A model generated the notes under the pieces. That model made no database searches and was not told the origin of the DNA. It was given only the letters and a program-made list of their open reading frames with translations. Of a stretch of 64,000 nt of DNA, positions 51,883 to 62,909 are shown one piece after another. This DNA is from Yersinia mollaretii ATCC 43969 (GTDB lineage Bacteria; Pseudomonadota; Gammaproteobacteria; Enterobacterales; Enterobacteriaceae), in NCBI RefSeq assembly GCF_013282725.1, contig NZ_CP054043.1, forward strand, positions 62,001 to 126,000, read 5' to 3'. Position 1 is the stretch's first letter. Each line of letters opens with the position of its first letter. The position numbers were made by a program, and so were the translations under genes.

Positions 51883-54800
51883 AGTGACCCCTCCTCATCT
51901 GCATGGGTAGCGCCACTATTTATCGCACGGCCACTGAACAAACAATCCATTCCTTCAACCAACCCCTGTTCAGGGCGACAACTAAAAATACCGTTACCCG
52001 GATATTGCTTATCGACACCCCGTAGGAAGAGGTAAATGACGCCGCCAAAGTCGCGCTGATAGTCATAATTAGGTAATCGGTGGCGTAAATAGCGGTGTAA
52101 TGCCAGCGTATAAAGCTGATATTGCAGATCATAACGATGCTCAGCCATGGCGTGAGTCATCGCCTCTAAGGTATAGGCACTACTCTCTGCCCCCAACCAG
52201 TTTGATTTGTAATCCAATAAGTAATACTTACCCTCCCAGCAGAAGACCAAGTCAATAAACCCTTTAAGCATCCCTCTCACTTGCTGAAAATCCAGTACCG
52301 GACACTGCCGCGAGAGGGGATCATAGTGTTTGATTAAGCTGTCTAATTCACTGGCCCGAAGTAGCGTGTCAATTGGCAGATAAAATTGTAATTCTGCCTG
52401 CTTGCTCTGGGGGGATAATCCCGCCAACGTTACGCCGGTGGTATTGAGTGGAACTTGTAAAATGTCATTTATCCACTGAGACAACATGGGCAGCCATTGA
52501 TCACCAAAACCCTGTCTCTGTAACTGTTCTGCCAACCAACTTTGGTCGATAGGCTGGCTAAAATCCATTGACTCGAGCAAATCATGCAGGAAAGTGCCCG
52601 GTGCTGCGCCGCGTGGGAAAGTGTGGGGAGTTAAAGAGATTTCGGTGGCCAATGCCTGCTCACCAACAGCATCGGTGTCCAGCCGTGGAAGTAACTCTTG
52701 TAGTGGCACACTCAGTGACTGTGATGCACCACTTTTACTTGAGCCATGCTGCTGTAAGCCAGAATAGCTGGTCACACGCCAATAATCCTGTACTTGTCGG
52801 TTAAACTGGCGTGCAGCAAGTGCTGGCACAATTTCTGGCTGTGGTTGCCAAGGGGTATCATCTGGGCGTTCTGCCAATGAAACAGAAATATCACCGCCTG
52901 AGGACGCCGTTAACTCGGCGAGCTTATCGGCCAAATATTGTGCATCACCCGCCTGACCTTGCTGTAACAAATAACCTAGCGCACTACGGTGCACATCACT
53001 ATCACCCTGCTTTTTTCGCCCACCTTTGATCAGCGGTGCAATACCGACACTGCAATGGTAAACCGCACGGGTCAGAGCAACATAGAGTAACCGTAAATCC
53101 TCCGCCAGCCGCTCCTCTTCTGCCAGAGCCTGACTCTCTTCATCAGCATTCAGATCAAGCAGAGCCTCAAAGCTGTGGCGATCGTGATATAGCACATCCT
53201 GCTGCTGGCGAAAATTACCGACGAAGGGCAACCAAACCAGTGGATACTCCAGCCCTTTTGATTTATGGATTGTAATAACCTGCACCAAATGGCGGTCACT
53301 TTCCAAACGCAGCTGCTGATTATCTAATTGATGATTTGGTTGTGCTATTTGTTGGGCCAACCAGCGGATAAGTGCGTGCTCGCTATCAAGCTGTGATGCA
53401 GCTTCTTGCAATAGCTCCCCTAAATGCAGTAGATCCGTCAGCCGACGCTCTCCACCCGGCGTCGCGAGCAGGTTTTCAGCCAAATGGCGGCAAGCCATAA
53501 TCTCCCGCAACATAGGCAATACACCACGGCGCTGCCAATGCTGCCGATAGCGATCGAACTCCTCGACCAAAGCATCCCAAGCACGTTCATTGTGGTTCAA
53601 TGCATCCAACATTTTTGCATCCAGCCCGAGCACTCCTGTTGCCATGGCACTACGCAATGCCCGCTCCTGTTCAGGGGCCAGTACTGCCTGCAATAACCAC
53701 AGCAGATCTTTGGCTTCTGCGGTATCAAAAACACTGTCACGATTGGATAAATAAACCGATGGGATGGCCAATGCACTTAGTGCATCACGCACTAATGCGG
53801 CCTCTGCCCGGCTGCGTACTAGAATGGTGATATCAGACGCTTGAACCGGCCTTGAACCATCGACTGTCACTAATTGAGCCAGCCCATTTTGGCCTGCGGT
53901 TAACCAGTCACGAATTTGGGCCGCACACTGCCGCGCCATCAATTGTTGGTACTCACTAACTCCGATACCCTCCCCTGGCTGTAACCAAAAAGAGATAGCT
54001 GGCTGTTTGTCCCCTTTAATTTCAAAGGATAAATGGCTGTTTTTTTCCGCAGCAGATACCGCTATAAAGGGGATTTGTTCAAACAGGAAAGGCACATCGA
54101 CCAAACTAAACAACCGGTTCACTGATTGCACCATCGGGAAGGAGGAGCGCCAGTTTGTCTCTAGTGTGTAGTGGGCGCTTACTTCTGAACGGGCGCGGAT
54201 ATAGGTAAAGATATCTGCGCCACGGAAAGCATAAATTGCTTGTTTAGGGTCACCAATCAGTAATAGGCCACACTCTTCTTGCCCACCATAAAGCGTGTGG
54301 AAGATGCGGTATTGTTGGGGGTCGGTATCCTGAAACTCATCAATCATTGCGACGGGATAACGGGTGCGAATAGATTTAGCCAGTAATTCGCCACCCGATT
54401 GCTGTAATACCGCATCCAGTTTGCTGAGCAGGTCATCAAATCCCAGCTCCGCCCGTTGCCGTTTTTCCTGCTGGACAGATGTTCGTATCTCGCTGATCGC
54501 TCTGGCTAAAATCAAATCTCTTAGTGTCAGCGGTTGTTCGAATATGCGGTCTATGACACTGAACAGTGCATGTTGCGGAGCGGCACCCTTTTTGGTTTTT
54601 TCAAATAAAACTGACTGGCGGAATTTTTCCAGCTCTTTAGGTAGCTGGTAATCGCCTGTTTCCTGCTCTGCCCATGCACCGACTTTTTCCAGCCAGTTGG
54701 GTAAATGTTTGGTGCTGTAGCTACGCTTATCAACACCAGAGCTGCTAATCAATGCCTCTAGCTCTGATGCGGCTGCGCGCCATTGCGCTTTGACAGTGTC

Positions 54801-55490
54801 AATTTGCACGACAATCTGTTGATGCCGACTGAGTATCGTCTCATCGTCACCGGGTGCCTGCCGAAATTTTGGCATCTCGCCCTGTAGATAGGCAGAGAGA
54901 TCTTTGAGTAATGCCTCTGGTCCACTCCACTGCTGACTAATAGCTCGAGCTACCGCTAAGGGGAGCGGGTAGCAGTGACGCCGCCAAAAATCGGCACAAG
55001 CTTGCCTGCGTAATGGCAGCTCATCTTGCACCAGTGTTTGTTCAAATAAAATGCCAGACTCAAAAGCATTATTCGCCAACATTCTCTGACAGAAGCCGTG
55101 AATGGTATAAATTGCAGCTTCATCCATCTGACGCTCAGCCGCCAGCAGTTGTGCTGCGGCTTCGCTCAGATCAACGATTTCAGCTAATAAAGCCCTATGC
55201 ATAGGGTTATCGCTGACTCCACGCACGCAAGCGATACGCAACTCATGAATATTGTCGCGGATTCGCCCTCTTAGCTCTTCGGTTGCTGCTTCGGTAAAGG
55301 TCACCACCAAGATCTCCTCTACAGTGAGAGGGCGACTAAATGCAGCCCTCCCACCCAAACCAAGCAGTAACCTTAGATAGAGCACCCCAATGGTAAAAGT
55401 CTTACCAGTACCCGCAGAAGCTTCAATCAGCCTCTCGCCATATAGAGGTAGCGTCAGCGGCTCCAGCCGCTGGGGAGTCATTGATATCAT
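51879..55490 (-). CDS. recB: Exodeoxyribonuclease V beta chain RecB
   Basis: RecB is the 3'-5' helicase and only nuclease of RecBCD, and loads RecA after Chi. The ATG at 55490 overlaps the ptrA stop (ATGA), has AAGG upstream, and gives 1203 residues; more upstream codons lie inside ptrA and are not conserved. Domains: UvrD-like helicase with Walker [37 protein letters not shown] and [17 protein letters not shown]; then the C-terminal PD-(D/E)XK nuclease with [20 protein letters not shown] and LDYKSNWLG. ptrA, recB and recD are chained by 4-bp overlaps. Confidence 0.98.
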   Translation of the reverse strand: MISMTPQRLEPLTLPLYGERLIEASAGTGKTFTIGVLYLRLLLGLGGRAAFSRPLTVEEILVVTFTEAATEELRGRIRDNIHELRIACVRGVSDNPMHRALLAEIVDLSEAAAQLLAAERQMDEAAIYTIHGFCQRMLANNAFESGILFEQTLVQDELPLRRQACADFWRRHCYPLPLAVARAISQQWSGPEALLKDLSAYLQGEMPKFRQAPGDDETILSRHQQIVVQIDTVKAQWRAAASELEALISSSGVDKRSYSTKHLPNWLEKVGAWAEQETGDYQLPKELEKFRQSVLFEKTKKGAAPQHALFSVIDRIFEQPLTLRDLILARAISEIRTSVQQEKRQRAELGFDDLLSKLDAVLQQSGGELLAKSIRTRYPVAMIDEFQDTDPQQYRIFHTLYGGQEECGLLLIGDPKQAIYAFRGADIFTYIRARSEVSAHYTLETNWRSSFPMVQSVNRLFSLVDVPFLFEQIPFIAVSAAEKNSHLSFEIKGDKQPAISFWLQPGEGIGVSEYQQLMARQCAAQIRDWLTAGQNGLAQLVTVDGSRPVQASDITILVRSRAEAALVRDALSALAIPSVYLSNRDSVFDTAEAKDLLWLLQAVLAPEQERALRSAMATGVLGLDAKMLDALNHNERAWDALVEEFDRYRQHWQRRGVLPMLREIMACRHLAENLLATPGGERRLTDLLHLGELLQEAASQLDSEHALIRWLAQQIAQPNHQLDNQQLRLESDRHLVQVITIHKSKGLEYPLVWLPFVGNFRQQQDVLYHDRHSFEALLDLNADEESQALAEEERLAEDLRLLYVALTRAVYHCSVGIAPLIKGGRKKQGDSDVHRSALGYLLQQGQAGDAQYLADKLAELTASSGGDISVSLAERPDDTPWQPQPEIVPALAARQFNRQVQDYWRVTSYSGLQQHGSSKSGASQSLSVPLQELLPRLDTDAVGEQALATEISLTPHTFPRGAAPGTFLHDLLESMDFSQPIDQSWLAEQLQRQGFGDQWLPMLSQWINDILQVPLNTTGVTLAGLSPQSKQAELQFYLPIDTLLRASELDSLIKHYDPLSRQCPVLDFQQVRGMLKGFIDLVFCWEGKYYLLDYKSNWLGAESSAYTLEAMTHAMAEHRYDLQYQLYTLALHRYLRHRLPNYDYQRDFGGVIYLFLRGVDKQYPGNGIFSCRPEQGLVEGMDCLFSGRAINSGATHADEEGSL

Positions 55491-58378
55491 GGAGCCAAGA
55501 CCTTCTGCGGCAAGGTCGCCTGCAAGGCGGAGGCGGTTGGATAAGTGGTCCACCCTTTAAGTACAGCATAGCTACCTGTCGTTTGCCCTTGACCTTTAAC
55601 CTGAGAGAGCAGCGCCAGACCTTGCGGCTTAATGACCGCTTGCTGGAAGAAATCAGCCAGCATAGTGCTATTCAGCAATTTCACTTGGGCAATCATTTTT
55701 TCACGACTATCAAAGGCAAAATTATTACGATTAAAATCATTACTATAACGGCTAGCTTCTTCATCCAATGTTTGCGGGCGTTGCAGCAATTGGTTGATTA
55801 GCCCCTGCTTATATTGTTCAAAATCAGCCGGTTTCATTTCACGTAGACGCTTTTCAGCCTGTGGATAGAAAGCCAGATATCGCTGATAGAGGTAATCAGG
55901 TTGTTTGCTATTACTTTGCAGTAAGAAACCTAAGCCCCACTGACGGCCAACTGACATTGGGAAGGCAAATACCGCATAACCGAGTTGCTCCTCGGTGCGC
56001 AGTTGATCATAGAACCACGGTTGAACAATTTGGCCTAGCAAGGCACTGTGCGCCATACCATCAATTTCCGAATAACCGATAGGGACATAGACTGCCGCCA
56101 GCGCAGCATCAGAACTGCTGCCAATCCGTTGCATATTCGCTAACTGGGCCTTATCGACGACAACATCTTCGCCAGTCCACCAAGTTACCCCCGTCAAGCC
56201 CAGTTGTTTCTTCAACGACTCTGTCAGTGAAGTGACCTGAGGGGCTGTCATATTACCCACCGCCAAGACTTCAATGGCGGATTGCTTGAGCATATTATTA
56301 CGGTAGGTCACGACATCTTGTACGCTAATGGTATCAAGCAGTTCACGGCGCTCACTGCGCTCAAAATAAGGAACATGAGAGAGTAACTTGGCAGGCTGAA
56401 TCGCCAGTTCATAAGCTTTGCCCTTTTCGGCAACTTCCAATTGCTCACGATACCAAGACTTGGCTTGCGCCAGTTGATCCTCCGTTGGCGTGAAACTGGA
56501 GTAGCCTTCAACCAGTGAAGTTAACAACTGCGGCATCCGCTGCGTAAAGCCATTAGCACTCACATACAAACCGTTGTTGGGTGCCGTTGAAAAGCTAATC
56601 CCACCAATAGAGGCTTGGTAACTCAGTTCATCGAGTGAAAGGCCCGCCAGATAGTCGGTTAGGGCAAATAGAACCTGGTTACGGGCGGTATCCAAGGCGT
56701 GTTGATTACGAAAAGCCACCGAAATATCAGCTTTCGGTTCATCAGCAAAGTACTGGCTTGGCATGTAAAACACCCGTAAGCCCGGCTGTTCAGCGACTTT
56801 TTGCGGATGGGTGATACTTTTATCTGCTTTAATCAGCGTGAAATTATCCGGAATGTAAGGGTTAAGTGCCGGTAGACTCAGCGTGATATCCCCCCCTAAT
56901 TGTTGCCACTCTTTCATCTCTTTCGGGCTAATTTTATCGACCTTATAAGGCGCATCGACAAAATAGGCCACTTTGTTGTGAGGCTCTTCAGGACTAACAA
57001 ACCAGATTCGCGCATTTTCAGGGGTCATTTCAGCCAAGCGGGCAGCAATGGCTTGTGGATCATAGTGATCAGCCAGATAAGGTGCATCAAGCACATGTGC
57101 GACAGGCACTCGCAGCATCATATCCACCAGCCACTCGATGTAATCCATATCTCGCGTGATTGAGGGATAGCGAAAATCAAGATTTAAGACATGAGCGATT
57201 TCATCAAAATAGCTCTTCTTAATGCCGTCTTTGTGCAACATATTGATGTAATCGAAGATGGCTGCTACCACCACATCACGTTTGGCCAAGCCTTTATCGG
57301 TGAGTGACACTGAAATGGAGAATACCCCCCCATTGCGGTCTACCATCGGGTCAGCACCAGCATTGATTGCATCTGCCAAACCCTGCTTTTGTAACCAGTC
57401 AGAGAGTGTGTCTTTGCTACGATTGCCAATCAAATAACTAATATAGGTATCTGTTTTACTGCGAAACTCTGCACTGTTGTTCTCAATGCGAAACTCAACT
57501 TTGAGCTGTTTACGAGGTTGCGCTGGAACATAATGAATAATAATGCCGGTTTGATCCGGGGTGACTGCCGGTACCGTAATCGGCGGCACTTTTGCGTCCC
57601 GATTAGGGATTCGGCCAAAGGTATCAGCCGCTAATTGTGCTAACTGCTCCAGTGACTGGTTGCTATACAGCACGCCTACCATCAGGTTGGCGGAATAGTA
57701 GCGATGATAGAAGCTCAGTAACTCATCGTGTAACTTGCCATCAGGTTTGTCTTTGAGTGTATCCAGATTACCGCCCGAGAAACGTGCACTCGGATGCGCC
57801 GGATTAAGGGTTTCAGCATTAACCTGCGCCATACGCATCCCATCGCGGGAGCGGGCCATCGTCAATTCTGCATTGACTGCGTTACGTTCACGGTCAGCAT
57901 TAATCGGGTCTAGCAAGGGTTCCGCGATAGCATCTGCCAGTCGGTCAACCGCAGGAGCCAATGCATCATTTTCAATTTCAAGATAAAAGGCGGTTCGATA
58001 AGAAGCGGTACTCGCATTATGACTGCCGCCATGTTTCTTTAGGAATTCAGAGAAACTTCCCGGTTCTGGGAAACGTTTAGAACCCATCAACAACATGTGT
58101 TCCAAATAATGTGCCAAACCTAACTGATTGTTAGGATCCTCCAGTGATCCGACAGGCAACGCCAGTGCAGCCAAGGATTTAGGTGCCTGTGCATCAGAAA
58201 CTAATAACACGGTCATACCATTTGGCAGCTTTATTGCCTGATATTTGCGTAGGTCATGTTCACTTTTGTGAATAGCTTCTGCCAGTGGTTGCCATGCAGG
58301 TGCCGCAGCCCAACTCAGTGGCGTCAGCAAACCCAATAAGAAAAATATGCCAATGATGCGGGTAAACTGTTTATGCAT
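55487..58378 (-). CDS. ptrA: Protease III (pitrilysin), periplasmic M16 peptidase
   Basis: PtrA degrades small periplasmic peptides such as insulin B chain. The 963-residue precursor has a signal peptide (MHKQFTRIIGIFFLLGLLTP, cut near WAAA) and the inverted zinc motif HYLEH at 90-94, followed by the expected distal Glu in the RERNAVNAELTMARSRDGMR region. Four M16 domains fill the rest. It lies between recC and recB, an arrangement kept across enterobacteria although PtrA has no recombination role. Confidence 0.97.
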   Translation of the reverse strand: MHKQFTRIIGIFFLLGLLTPLSWAAAPAWQPLAEAIHKSEHDLRKYQAIKLPNGMTVLLVSDAQAPKSLAALALPVGSLEDPNNQLGLAHYLEHMLLMGSKRFPEPGSFSEFLKKHGGSHNASTASYRTAFYLEIENDALAPAVDRLADAIAEPLLDPINADRERNAVNAELTMARSRDGMRMAQVNAETLNPAHPSARFSGGNLDTLKDKPDGKLHDELLSFYHRYYSANLMVGVLYSNQSLEQLAQLAADTFGRIPNRDAKVPPITVPAVTPDQTGIIIHYVPAQPRKQLKVEFRIENNSAEFRSKTDTYISYLIGNRSKDTLSDWLQKQGLADAINAGADPMVDRNGGVFSISVSLTDKGLAKRDVVVAAIFDYINMLHKDGIKKSYFDEIAHVLNLDFRYPSITRDMDYIEWLVDMMLRVPVAHVLDAPYLADHYDPQAIAARLAEMTPENARIWFVSPEEPHNKVAYFVDAPYKVDKISPKEMKEWQQLGGDITLSLPALNPYIPDNFTLIKADKSITHPQKVAEQPGLRVFYMPSQYFADEPKADISVAFRNQHALDTARNQVLFALTDYLAGLSLDELSYQASIGGISFSTAPNNGLYVSANGFTQRMPQLLTSLVEGYSSFTPTEDQLAQAKSWYREQLEVAEKGKAYELAIQPAKLLSHVPYFERSERRELLDTISVQDVVTYRNNMLKQSAIEVLAVGNMTAPQVTSLTESLKKQLGLTGVTWWTGEDVVVDKAQLANMQRIGSSSDAALAAVYVPIGYSEIDGMAHSALLGQIVQPWFYDQLRTEEQLGYAVFAFPMSVGRQWGLGFLLQSNSKQPDYLYQRYLAFYPQAEKRLREMKPADFEQYKQGLINQLLQRPQTLDEEASRYSNDFNRNNFAFDSREKMIAQVKLLNSTMLADFFQQAVIKPQGLALLSQVKGQGQTTGSYAVLKGWTTYPTASALQATLPQKVLAP

Positions 58379-58476
58379 TCCGTTTCTCCCCTAACCCTTT
58401 AAAATTTCTGCTAAAACACATATCCGGATTGCTTGTCTTGATATGTACGATCATCTGGTTGAGTGACGCGTAGTTT

Positions 58477-61400
58477 TCACGCCTTATTATGGCGGGCAAT
58501 CGGTAATAAATAACGTTCCGTTTCGTGTAATAACATGTCGAGATGTTGGTTATTCATCAGGCGGATCACTCTCTGAACGTAGTGGTCTTCCCCCTCTCCG
58601 GCCACTCGTTGGTCACCTTGCCAGACCTGTAAAAGTTTCATTCTTGCTTTAGTCTGCGTTTCGTCATCCCACAGAATCTGACCAGACTCGCGATCAAAGC
58701 ACTGACTCAGCCATGCCCAACCACTTTTACTCAACAGTAGCAGAGGTTCACACATCCCTTGCTGATATCCAGTAATGAGCTGCTGTAAATATTGCCGTGC
58801 CTCATCACAATCTAAAGCATGATAGCGCCATGCGGTCCCTTTGCGGCCATACATTCGGCTTTCACCCTCACCTCCTGCGGCGCAATACACCAGATGTTCA
58901 ATCCACAGTAAAAGCCCATCAACTGCCGTCAAGGCTGCAGGCCTCCAACGAATTAAACCATCCTCCTGAACCTGATGAATCCACCCTGTGAGGGTGGTGT
59001 CACCAAACTCCATATTAAGCTCAATACTGTGGCTCTCTTTACGTTCTTCACGGATCTGGTCAGCTAATGGCACCATTTCTTCTTGCTGGCTTTCCCAGTA
59101 AAGCTCACCGAAGGACCCATAAGGCAAACTGCCAGCCGCTCGGGCACGAGTAAATACAGCGCTAATATCGCCATCCTCTATCAGTGTATTTAGCAACTGA
59201 GTATTAAATTGATAGCGATTGAGGTTATCTAAGGTAAATGGCTCTTCATCTGGTAATTCTGTCTCTTCAATGACAAAATTTACCCCTAGCCGTAGCTGGA
59301 AGAATGCCCTCACCGGATGGCGATAGAAACGAATTAACTCATCTAAGGTCATTTCAGGTAAGGGTTCAGGCGACAAGGACTGATTAAACTCAGGATGCGC
59401 CACCCCTTTGGATTCAGCGGAGGGCAGCCACTCCGCAGCATAACTCTGTAGTTCGCTGTCTTCGAAAAAGTTTTCTGCTGAAAATGGCATGCGAGCATGT
59501 AAACAGAGCAAGTGTTGAATAACCCGTTTGGCGCTCTCATCAGCGCTGAGACCCTCATCTCCCGGCAAGTGATAACTCTGTGAAATGTATTCAATCAATT
59601 CACTCACCAGCACTGAAGGATAGCGCTTACTGTTATCTTGAATTGAACGCCCGATATAGCTGATATAGAGCTGTTGCTGGGCAGAAAGTAGTGCTTCAAG
59701 GAACAGATAACGGTCATCATCGCGGCGGCTACGATCACCACGACGAACCTGTTTTGCCATCAAATCAAATCCCAGCGGCGGAAGGGTTCGTGGGTAAATA
59801 CCGTCGTTCATACCCAATAAGCAAACAACTTTAAACGGGATGGATCGCATTGGCATCAGGGTACAGAAGTTAATTGGCCCTGCGAGGAAGCGCTGACTGA
59901 TACGCTCATTGTCTAAACGTGAGGCCAGCTCATCACGTAACAAATTCAGCGGCACGAGATCCGGATATTGGGCGGCAATACCATAGCCGATAACCTTCTG
60001 CCACTGCTGCTCGATCAGTACCAAAACGGCTTCAGTTTCACTATCGGATTCAAAGAAGGTATCCAACAAACTGCGACACAGTGGTAACCAGTCACTGAGT
60101 GATCGCGATTCACTTAATAACAGCCGCCATTGGCTCAGTTGCATCAACATATCGGCTAATTGCCCGGCAAGTTCAGCCGCCAAGCCACTCGATTCATCAT
60201 AGGGCAAGACCCCTTGCCAATCCCCAGCCGCACTGTCCATGGCATAACCGAGCAACATGCGGGTGAGACCAAAATGCCAGGTATGCTGCCCCGTTGCAGG
60301 CAAAGATAGCTCTCGAACATTGTCATCATCCAGCCCCCAACGAATACCAGACTCCCCCACCCATTGCCGCAAACGGCGCAACCCATCTTCGGTAATACCA
60401 AATTTATTCGCTAAGGCAGGGACTTCCAACAGCGCCAAGACTTGTTCGGAGGTAAAACGGCTCTGGGGGAGATCAAGTAAGGCAATAAAAGCCTGTAACG
60501 CGGGATGGGCCTGACTGGCTTTACGGTCAGAAATCGCAAAGGGTAGATAACGCTCTCCCGTCGCATTACCCAATGTGGCCTGAATGTAGGGAGTATAGCT
60601 GTCAATGTCTGCGACCATCACAATGATATCGCGTGGTGTGAGTTCAGGGTCGGCGGCTAATAATCTCAACAGGTTATCTTGCAGAACCTCAACCTCCCTT
60701 TGAGGGCTGTGACAAACATGCAAACTCAGCGACCGATCCGCCGGATCTAATAGCCGTTTTTGGTCGCTATGGGCTAAAGTTTCCGGCGTAGTCCCCATAA
60801 TCGCGTGATCTTCCAACTCCAGCATATCGTGCTGAATACCATGCAATAAGTTATCTGGCTCGATATCGACAAAAGCATGTACCTCTTGGATATCATCAAC
60901 TTGTGACAATAAGTACATGTGATCTCGACCTAGTCGCCCCCAAGAGGCTAATAGCGGGTTACTGAGGTCCTGCTCTCCGTCAGCATTGAATAGTTGTTCA
61001 GCCTGTTCAGGATGACGAAACAGGCTTACTTCTACCGACTCACCTTCAAGCGACTCACCTCTTAGCAATTTACCCTCAATCGATTCGCGATAGTGCTTGC
61101 GCTTGCGGCTTTGTAATTTAGCTAAAAAAGCATAATCCTGAATATCACCCCAAAAATAGCGGCAAGGGTTAGTAAACATAAGATGAATATCAATATGCTT
61201 ACCCAGTGCTTGCAGCGCCTGTAAATAGATGGGGGGGAGTGCTGATATGCCGCAAATAAATACCCTTTTGGGTAGCCCTGCGGGGCAAACATCCGAGTCG
61301 AGTAGCGTGCGGATAAAGCGCTGATAGAGATTGGCGCGGTGCCATTCAGGTTGTTCCAATTCGCGGGTATAGCGCGTGAGTTCAACCCATAACTTGGCTT

Positions 61401-61893
61401 GCCACTGCTGGGCATCATCTAGACTTTCAATGAGTTGACCTCGTTCCCAAGCCTCAAGCCATTCAGGACGATACACCAAATACTGGTCGAAAAGGTCGGC
61501 AACGCGTGCCGCAAGTTGGTGAATTTTACGTTTATCGCCGTCGTCACTTAAGTAACGTTTCATCGGCAAAAAAACAGGGTCATCCAGTAAATCTGGTAGT
61601 AACCACATGAGTTTCCACGTCATCGCATCTTTGCTGAATGCACTCTCTTTAGGGATTCCCGGCAAGACACGAGTAAACATATCCCAGATAAAAGTGGCAG
61701 GCAGCGGAAACTCAATATTGGCGGCAATGGTGAATTGTTGTGCCAGTTGCATTTGCAACCACTGGGCCATACCGGGGCTTTGAACTAACACCACTTCTTG
61801 CTGGAAAGGGTTATCCAACGGCTCTCGTTCTATCAGCGCGGTGGTTAGCGCTTTGAGTAAATCCAGTTGATTAGAATGATAAACCGTGAACAT
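58477..61893 (-). CDS. recC: Exodeoxyribonuclease V gamma chain RecC
   Basis: RecC holds the complex together, splits the DNA strands and recognises Chi on the 3' strand. The 1138-residue protein starts MFTVYHSNQLDLLKALTTAL and has degenerate helicase domains (LVQSPGMAQWLQMQLAQQF; TPRDIIVMVADIDSYTPYIQ) and the C-terminal inactive nuclease-like domain. Family blocks such as NFCTLMPMRSIPFKVVCLLG are intact. It is 16 residues longer than E. coli RecC, mainly because of a repeat-like insertion near residues 270-290 (ESIEG, ESLEG, ESVEV). Confidence 0.98.
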   Translation of the reverse strand: MFTVYHSNQLDLLKALTTALIEREPLDNPFQQEVVLVQSPGMAQWLQMQLAQQFTIAANIEFPLPATFIWDMFTRVLPGIPKESAFSKDAMTWKLMWLLPDLLDDPVFLPMKRYLSDDGDKRKIHQLAARVADLFDQYLVYRPEWLEAWERGQLIESLDDAQQWQAKLWVELTRYTRELEQPEWHRANLYQRFIRTLLDSDVCPAGLPKRVFICGISALPPIYLQALQALGKHIDIHLMFTNPCRYFWGDIQDYAFLAKLQSRKRKHYRESIEGKLLRGESLEGESVEVSLFRHPEQAEQLFNADGEQDLSNPLLASWGRLGRDHMYLLSQVDDIQEVHAFVDIEPDNLLHGIQHDMLELEDHAIMGTTPETLAHSDQKRLLDPADRSLSLHVCHSPQREVEVLQDNLLRLLAADPELTPRDIIVMVADIDSYTPYIQATLGNATGERYLPFAISDRKASQAHPALQAFIALLDLPQSRFTSEQVLALLEVPALANKFGITEDGLRRLRQWVGESGIRWGLDDDNVRELSLPATGQHTWHFGLTRMLLGYAMDSAAGDWQGVLPYDESSGLAAELAGQLADMLMQLSQWRLLLSESRSLSDWLPLCRSLLDTFFESDSETEAVLVLIEQQWQKVIGYGIAAQYPDLVPLNLLRDELASRLDNERISQRFLAGPINFCTLMPMRSIPFKVVCLLGMNDGIYPRTLPPLGFDLMAKQVRRGDRSRRDDDRYLFLEALLSAQQQLYISYIGRSIQDNSKRYPSVLVSELIEYISQSYHLPGDEGLSADESAKRVIQHLLCLHARMPFSAENFFEDSELQSYAAEWLPSAESKGVAHPEFNQSLSPEPLPEMTLDELIRFYRHPVRAFFQLRLGVNFVIEETELPDEEPFTLDNLNRYQFNTQLLNTLIEDGDISAVFTRARAAGSLPYGSFGELYWESQQEEMVPLADQIREERKESHSIELNMEFGDTTLTGWIHQVQEDGLIRWRPAALTAVDGLLLWIEHLVYCAAGGEGESRMYGRKGTAWRYHALDCDEARQYLQQLITGYQQGMCEPLLLLSKSGWAWLSQCFDRESGQILWDDETQTKARMKLLQVWQGDQRVAGEGEDHYVQRVIRLMNNQHLDMLLHETERYLLPIARHNKA

Positions 61894-62052
61894 GATGACT
61901 CCCTAAAGGCACTATGGATAATATTCATAAATGATTAAACCAACTGATTATCACTTGTGAATAAATCCTGAGGTTTAATACTCTAACTTGATAATGAGTG
62001 AGTGCAATAGGTTATCGTCATTATCACCCGTGGTACTTAATGTTGCAGGGAG

Positions 62053-62451
62053 CTAGCTCTCACTCACTGAGCAAAACCAACGGCTTAGTTCAGCTTGCAG
62101 GTTGTACCGTACAGCAAGAGTGAAACGATGCTCGGTGCACTCCCCTTCGACTCTGCCGACAGATTGGTGATATGACCAGTGGGGTTTCATTCCAATGATA
62201 AGTGGCCTATTAGGCGTATCATCTCCAATACTCTCAATATGTTGATGAAGCAGAGACCAAGCCTGACGTTGTTGCCACAAAGTAGAAAAACCCTGTAAAA
62301 GTACCTGCTGATATTGCAGTAATCCCAATAGCGAAACCGAAAAGAACAGTGCCGCGATTAAGGCTTCCGGCAGGCTAAATCCTAACGGTTGTCGGGAGAT
62401 AGCTTCCCCCTCGGTAAGTTGTTGTTTATGGCAACATCTTAATAAATGCAA
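62053..62451 (-). CDS. ppdC: Prepilin-type protein PpdC
   Basis: The 132-residue protein has an N-terminal class III signal: a hydrophilic leader, then PLG|FSLPEALIAALFFSVSLL, matching prepilin-peptidase sites with Glu at mature position 5. It is the ppdC position, last of ppdA-ppdB-ygdB-ppdC and upstream of recC. By context it is a minor pseudopilin of a type IV pilus or type II secretion-like system. Overlap with ygdB is 13 bp. Sequence identity to E. coli PpdC is low, so the name rests on place and signal. Confidence 0.8.
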   Translation of the reverse strand: MHLLRCCHKQQLTEGEAISRQPLGFSLPEALIAALFFSVSLLGLLQYQQVLLQGFSTLWQQRQAWSLLHQHIESIGDDTPNRPLIIGMKPHWSYHQSVGRVEGECTEHRFTLAVRYNLQAELSRWFCSVSES

Positions 62452-62909
62452 AATTGTGCATCCTTATCTGGGCAAAAATCTAACCAGCCATGAGCGGCTT
62501 TAACCAATTGATGGTCTTCCCTCTCTCTTTTATTAGCCTTCAGTTTGACGCGCTGATAAAGCAGCAAGGGTGGCTGTATCCCATGAGGCTGACTCTCTCC
62601 TCTCAGGATAAAGAAACCGCTCAGCGCTGCCGGTTTAATACAGGCTTTTAAGCCATAAAGTGGGTAGTCATGGCAGTGCCATACGGCTCCCCCACGCCAC
62701 GGCAGAGTGAATGTCCAATGCTGATTGATTCCCCACGACAATGATGATGCCGCCTGATTAAAAGCCCGCAAATGGTGTTGTTCCTCCGCTGTGATTTGTT
62801 GAATATTGTCTAATTGACGATGTAAAGCTGACAGTAGAAATAAGCCAAGAGCAAAAAGTGTGGCAACTGCCGCTAAGGTGCTAGCCCCCTGTTGGCGATG
62901 CAGCTTCAT
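62439..62909 (-). CDS. ygdB: YgdB family protein, pseudopilin operon
   Basis: The 156-residue protein begins MKLHRQQGASTLAAVATLFA with a single N-terminal membrane segment (VATLFALGLFLLSALHR), resembling a prepilin (QQG|ASTLAA) but without the usual Glu5. That layout is typical of YgdB/PilX- or GspK-type tip components. It has several cysteines in the periplasmic part. It overlaps ppdB by 4 bp and ppdC by 13 bp, so all are one operon. Function in assembly is inferred only. Confidence 0.82.
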   Translation of the reverse strand: MKLHRQQGASTLAAVATLFALGLFLLSALHRQLDNIQQITAEEQHHLRAFNQAASSLSWGINQHWTFTLPWRGGAVWHCHDYPLYGLKACIKPAALSGFFILRGESQPHGIQPPLLLYQRVKLKANKREREDHQLVKAAHGWLDFCPDKDAQFCIY

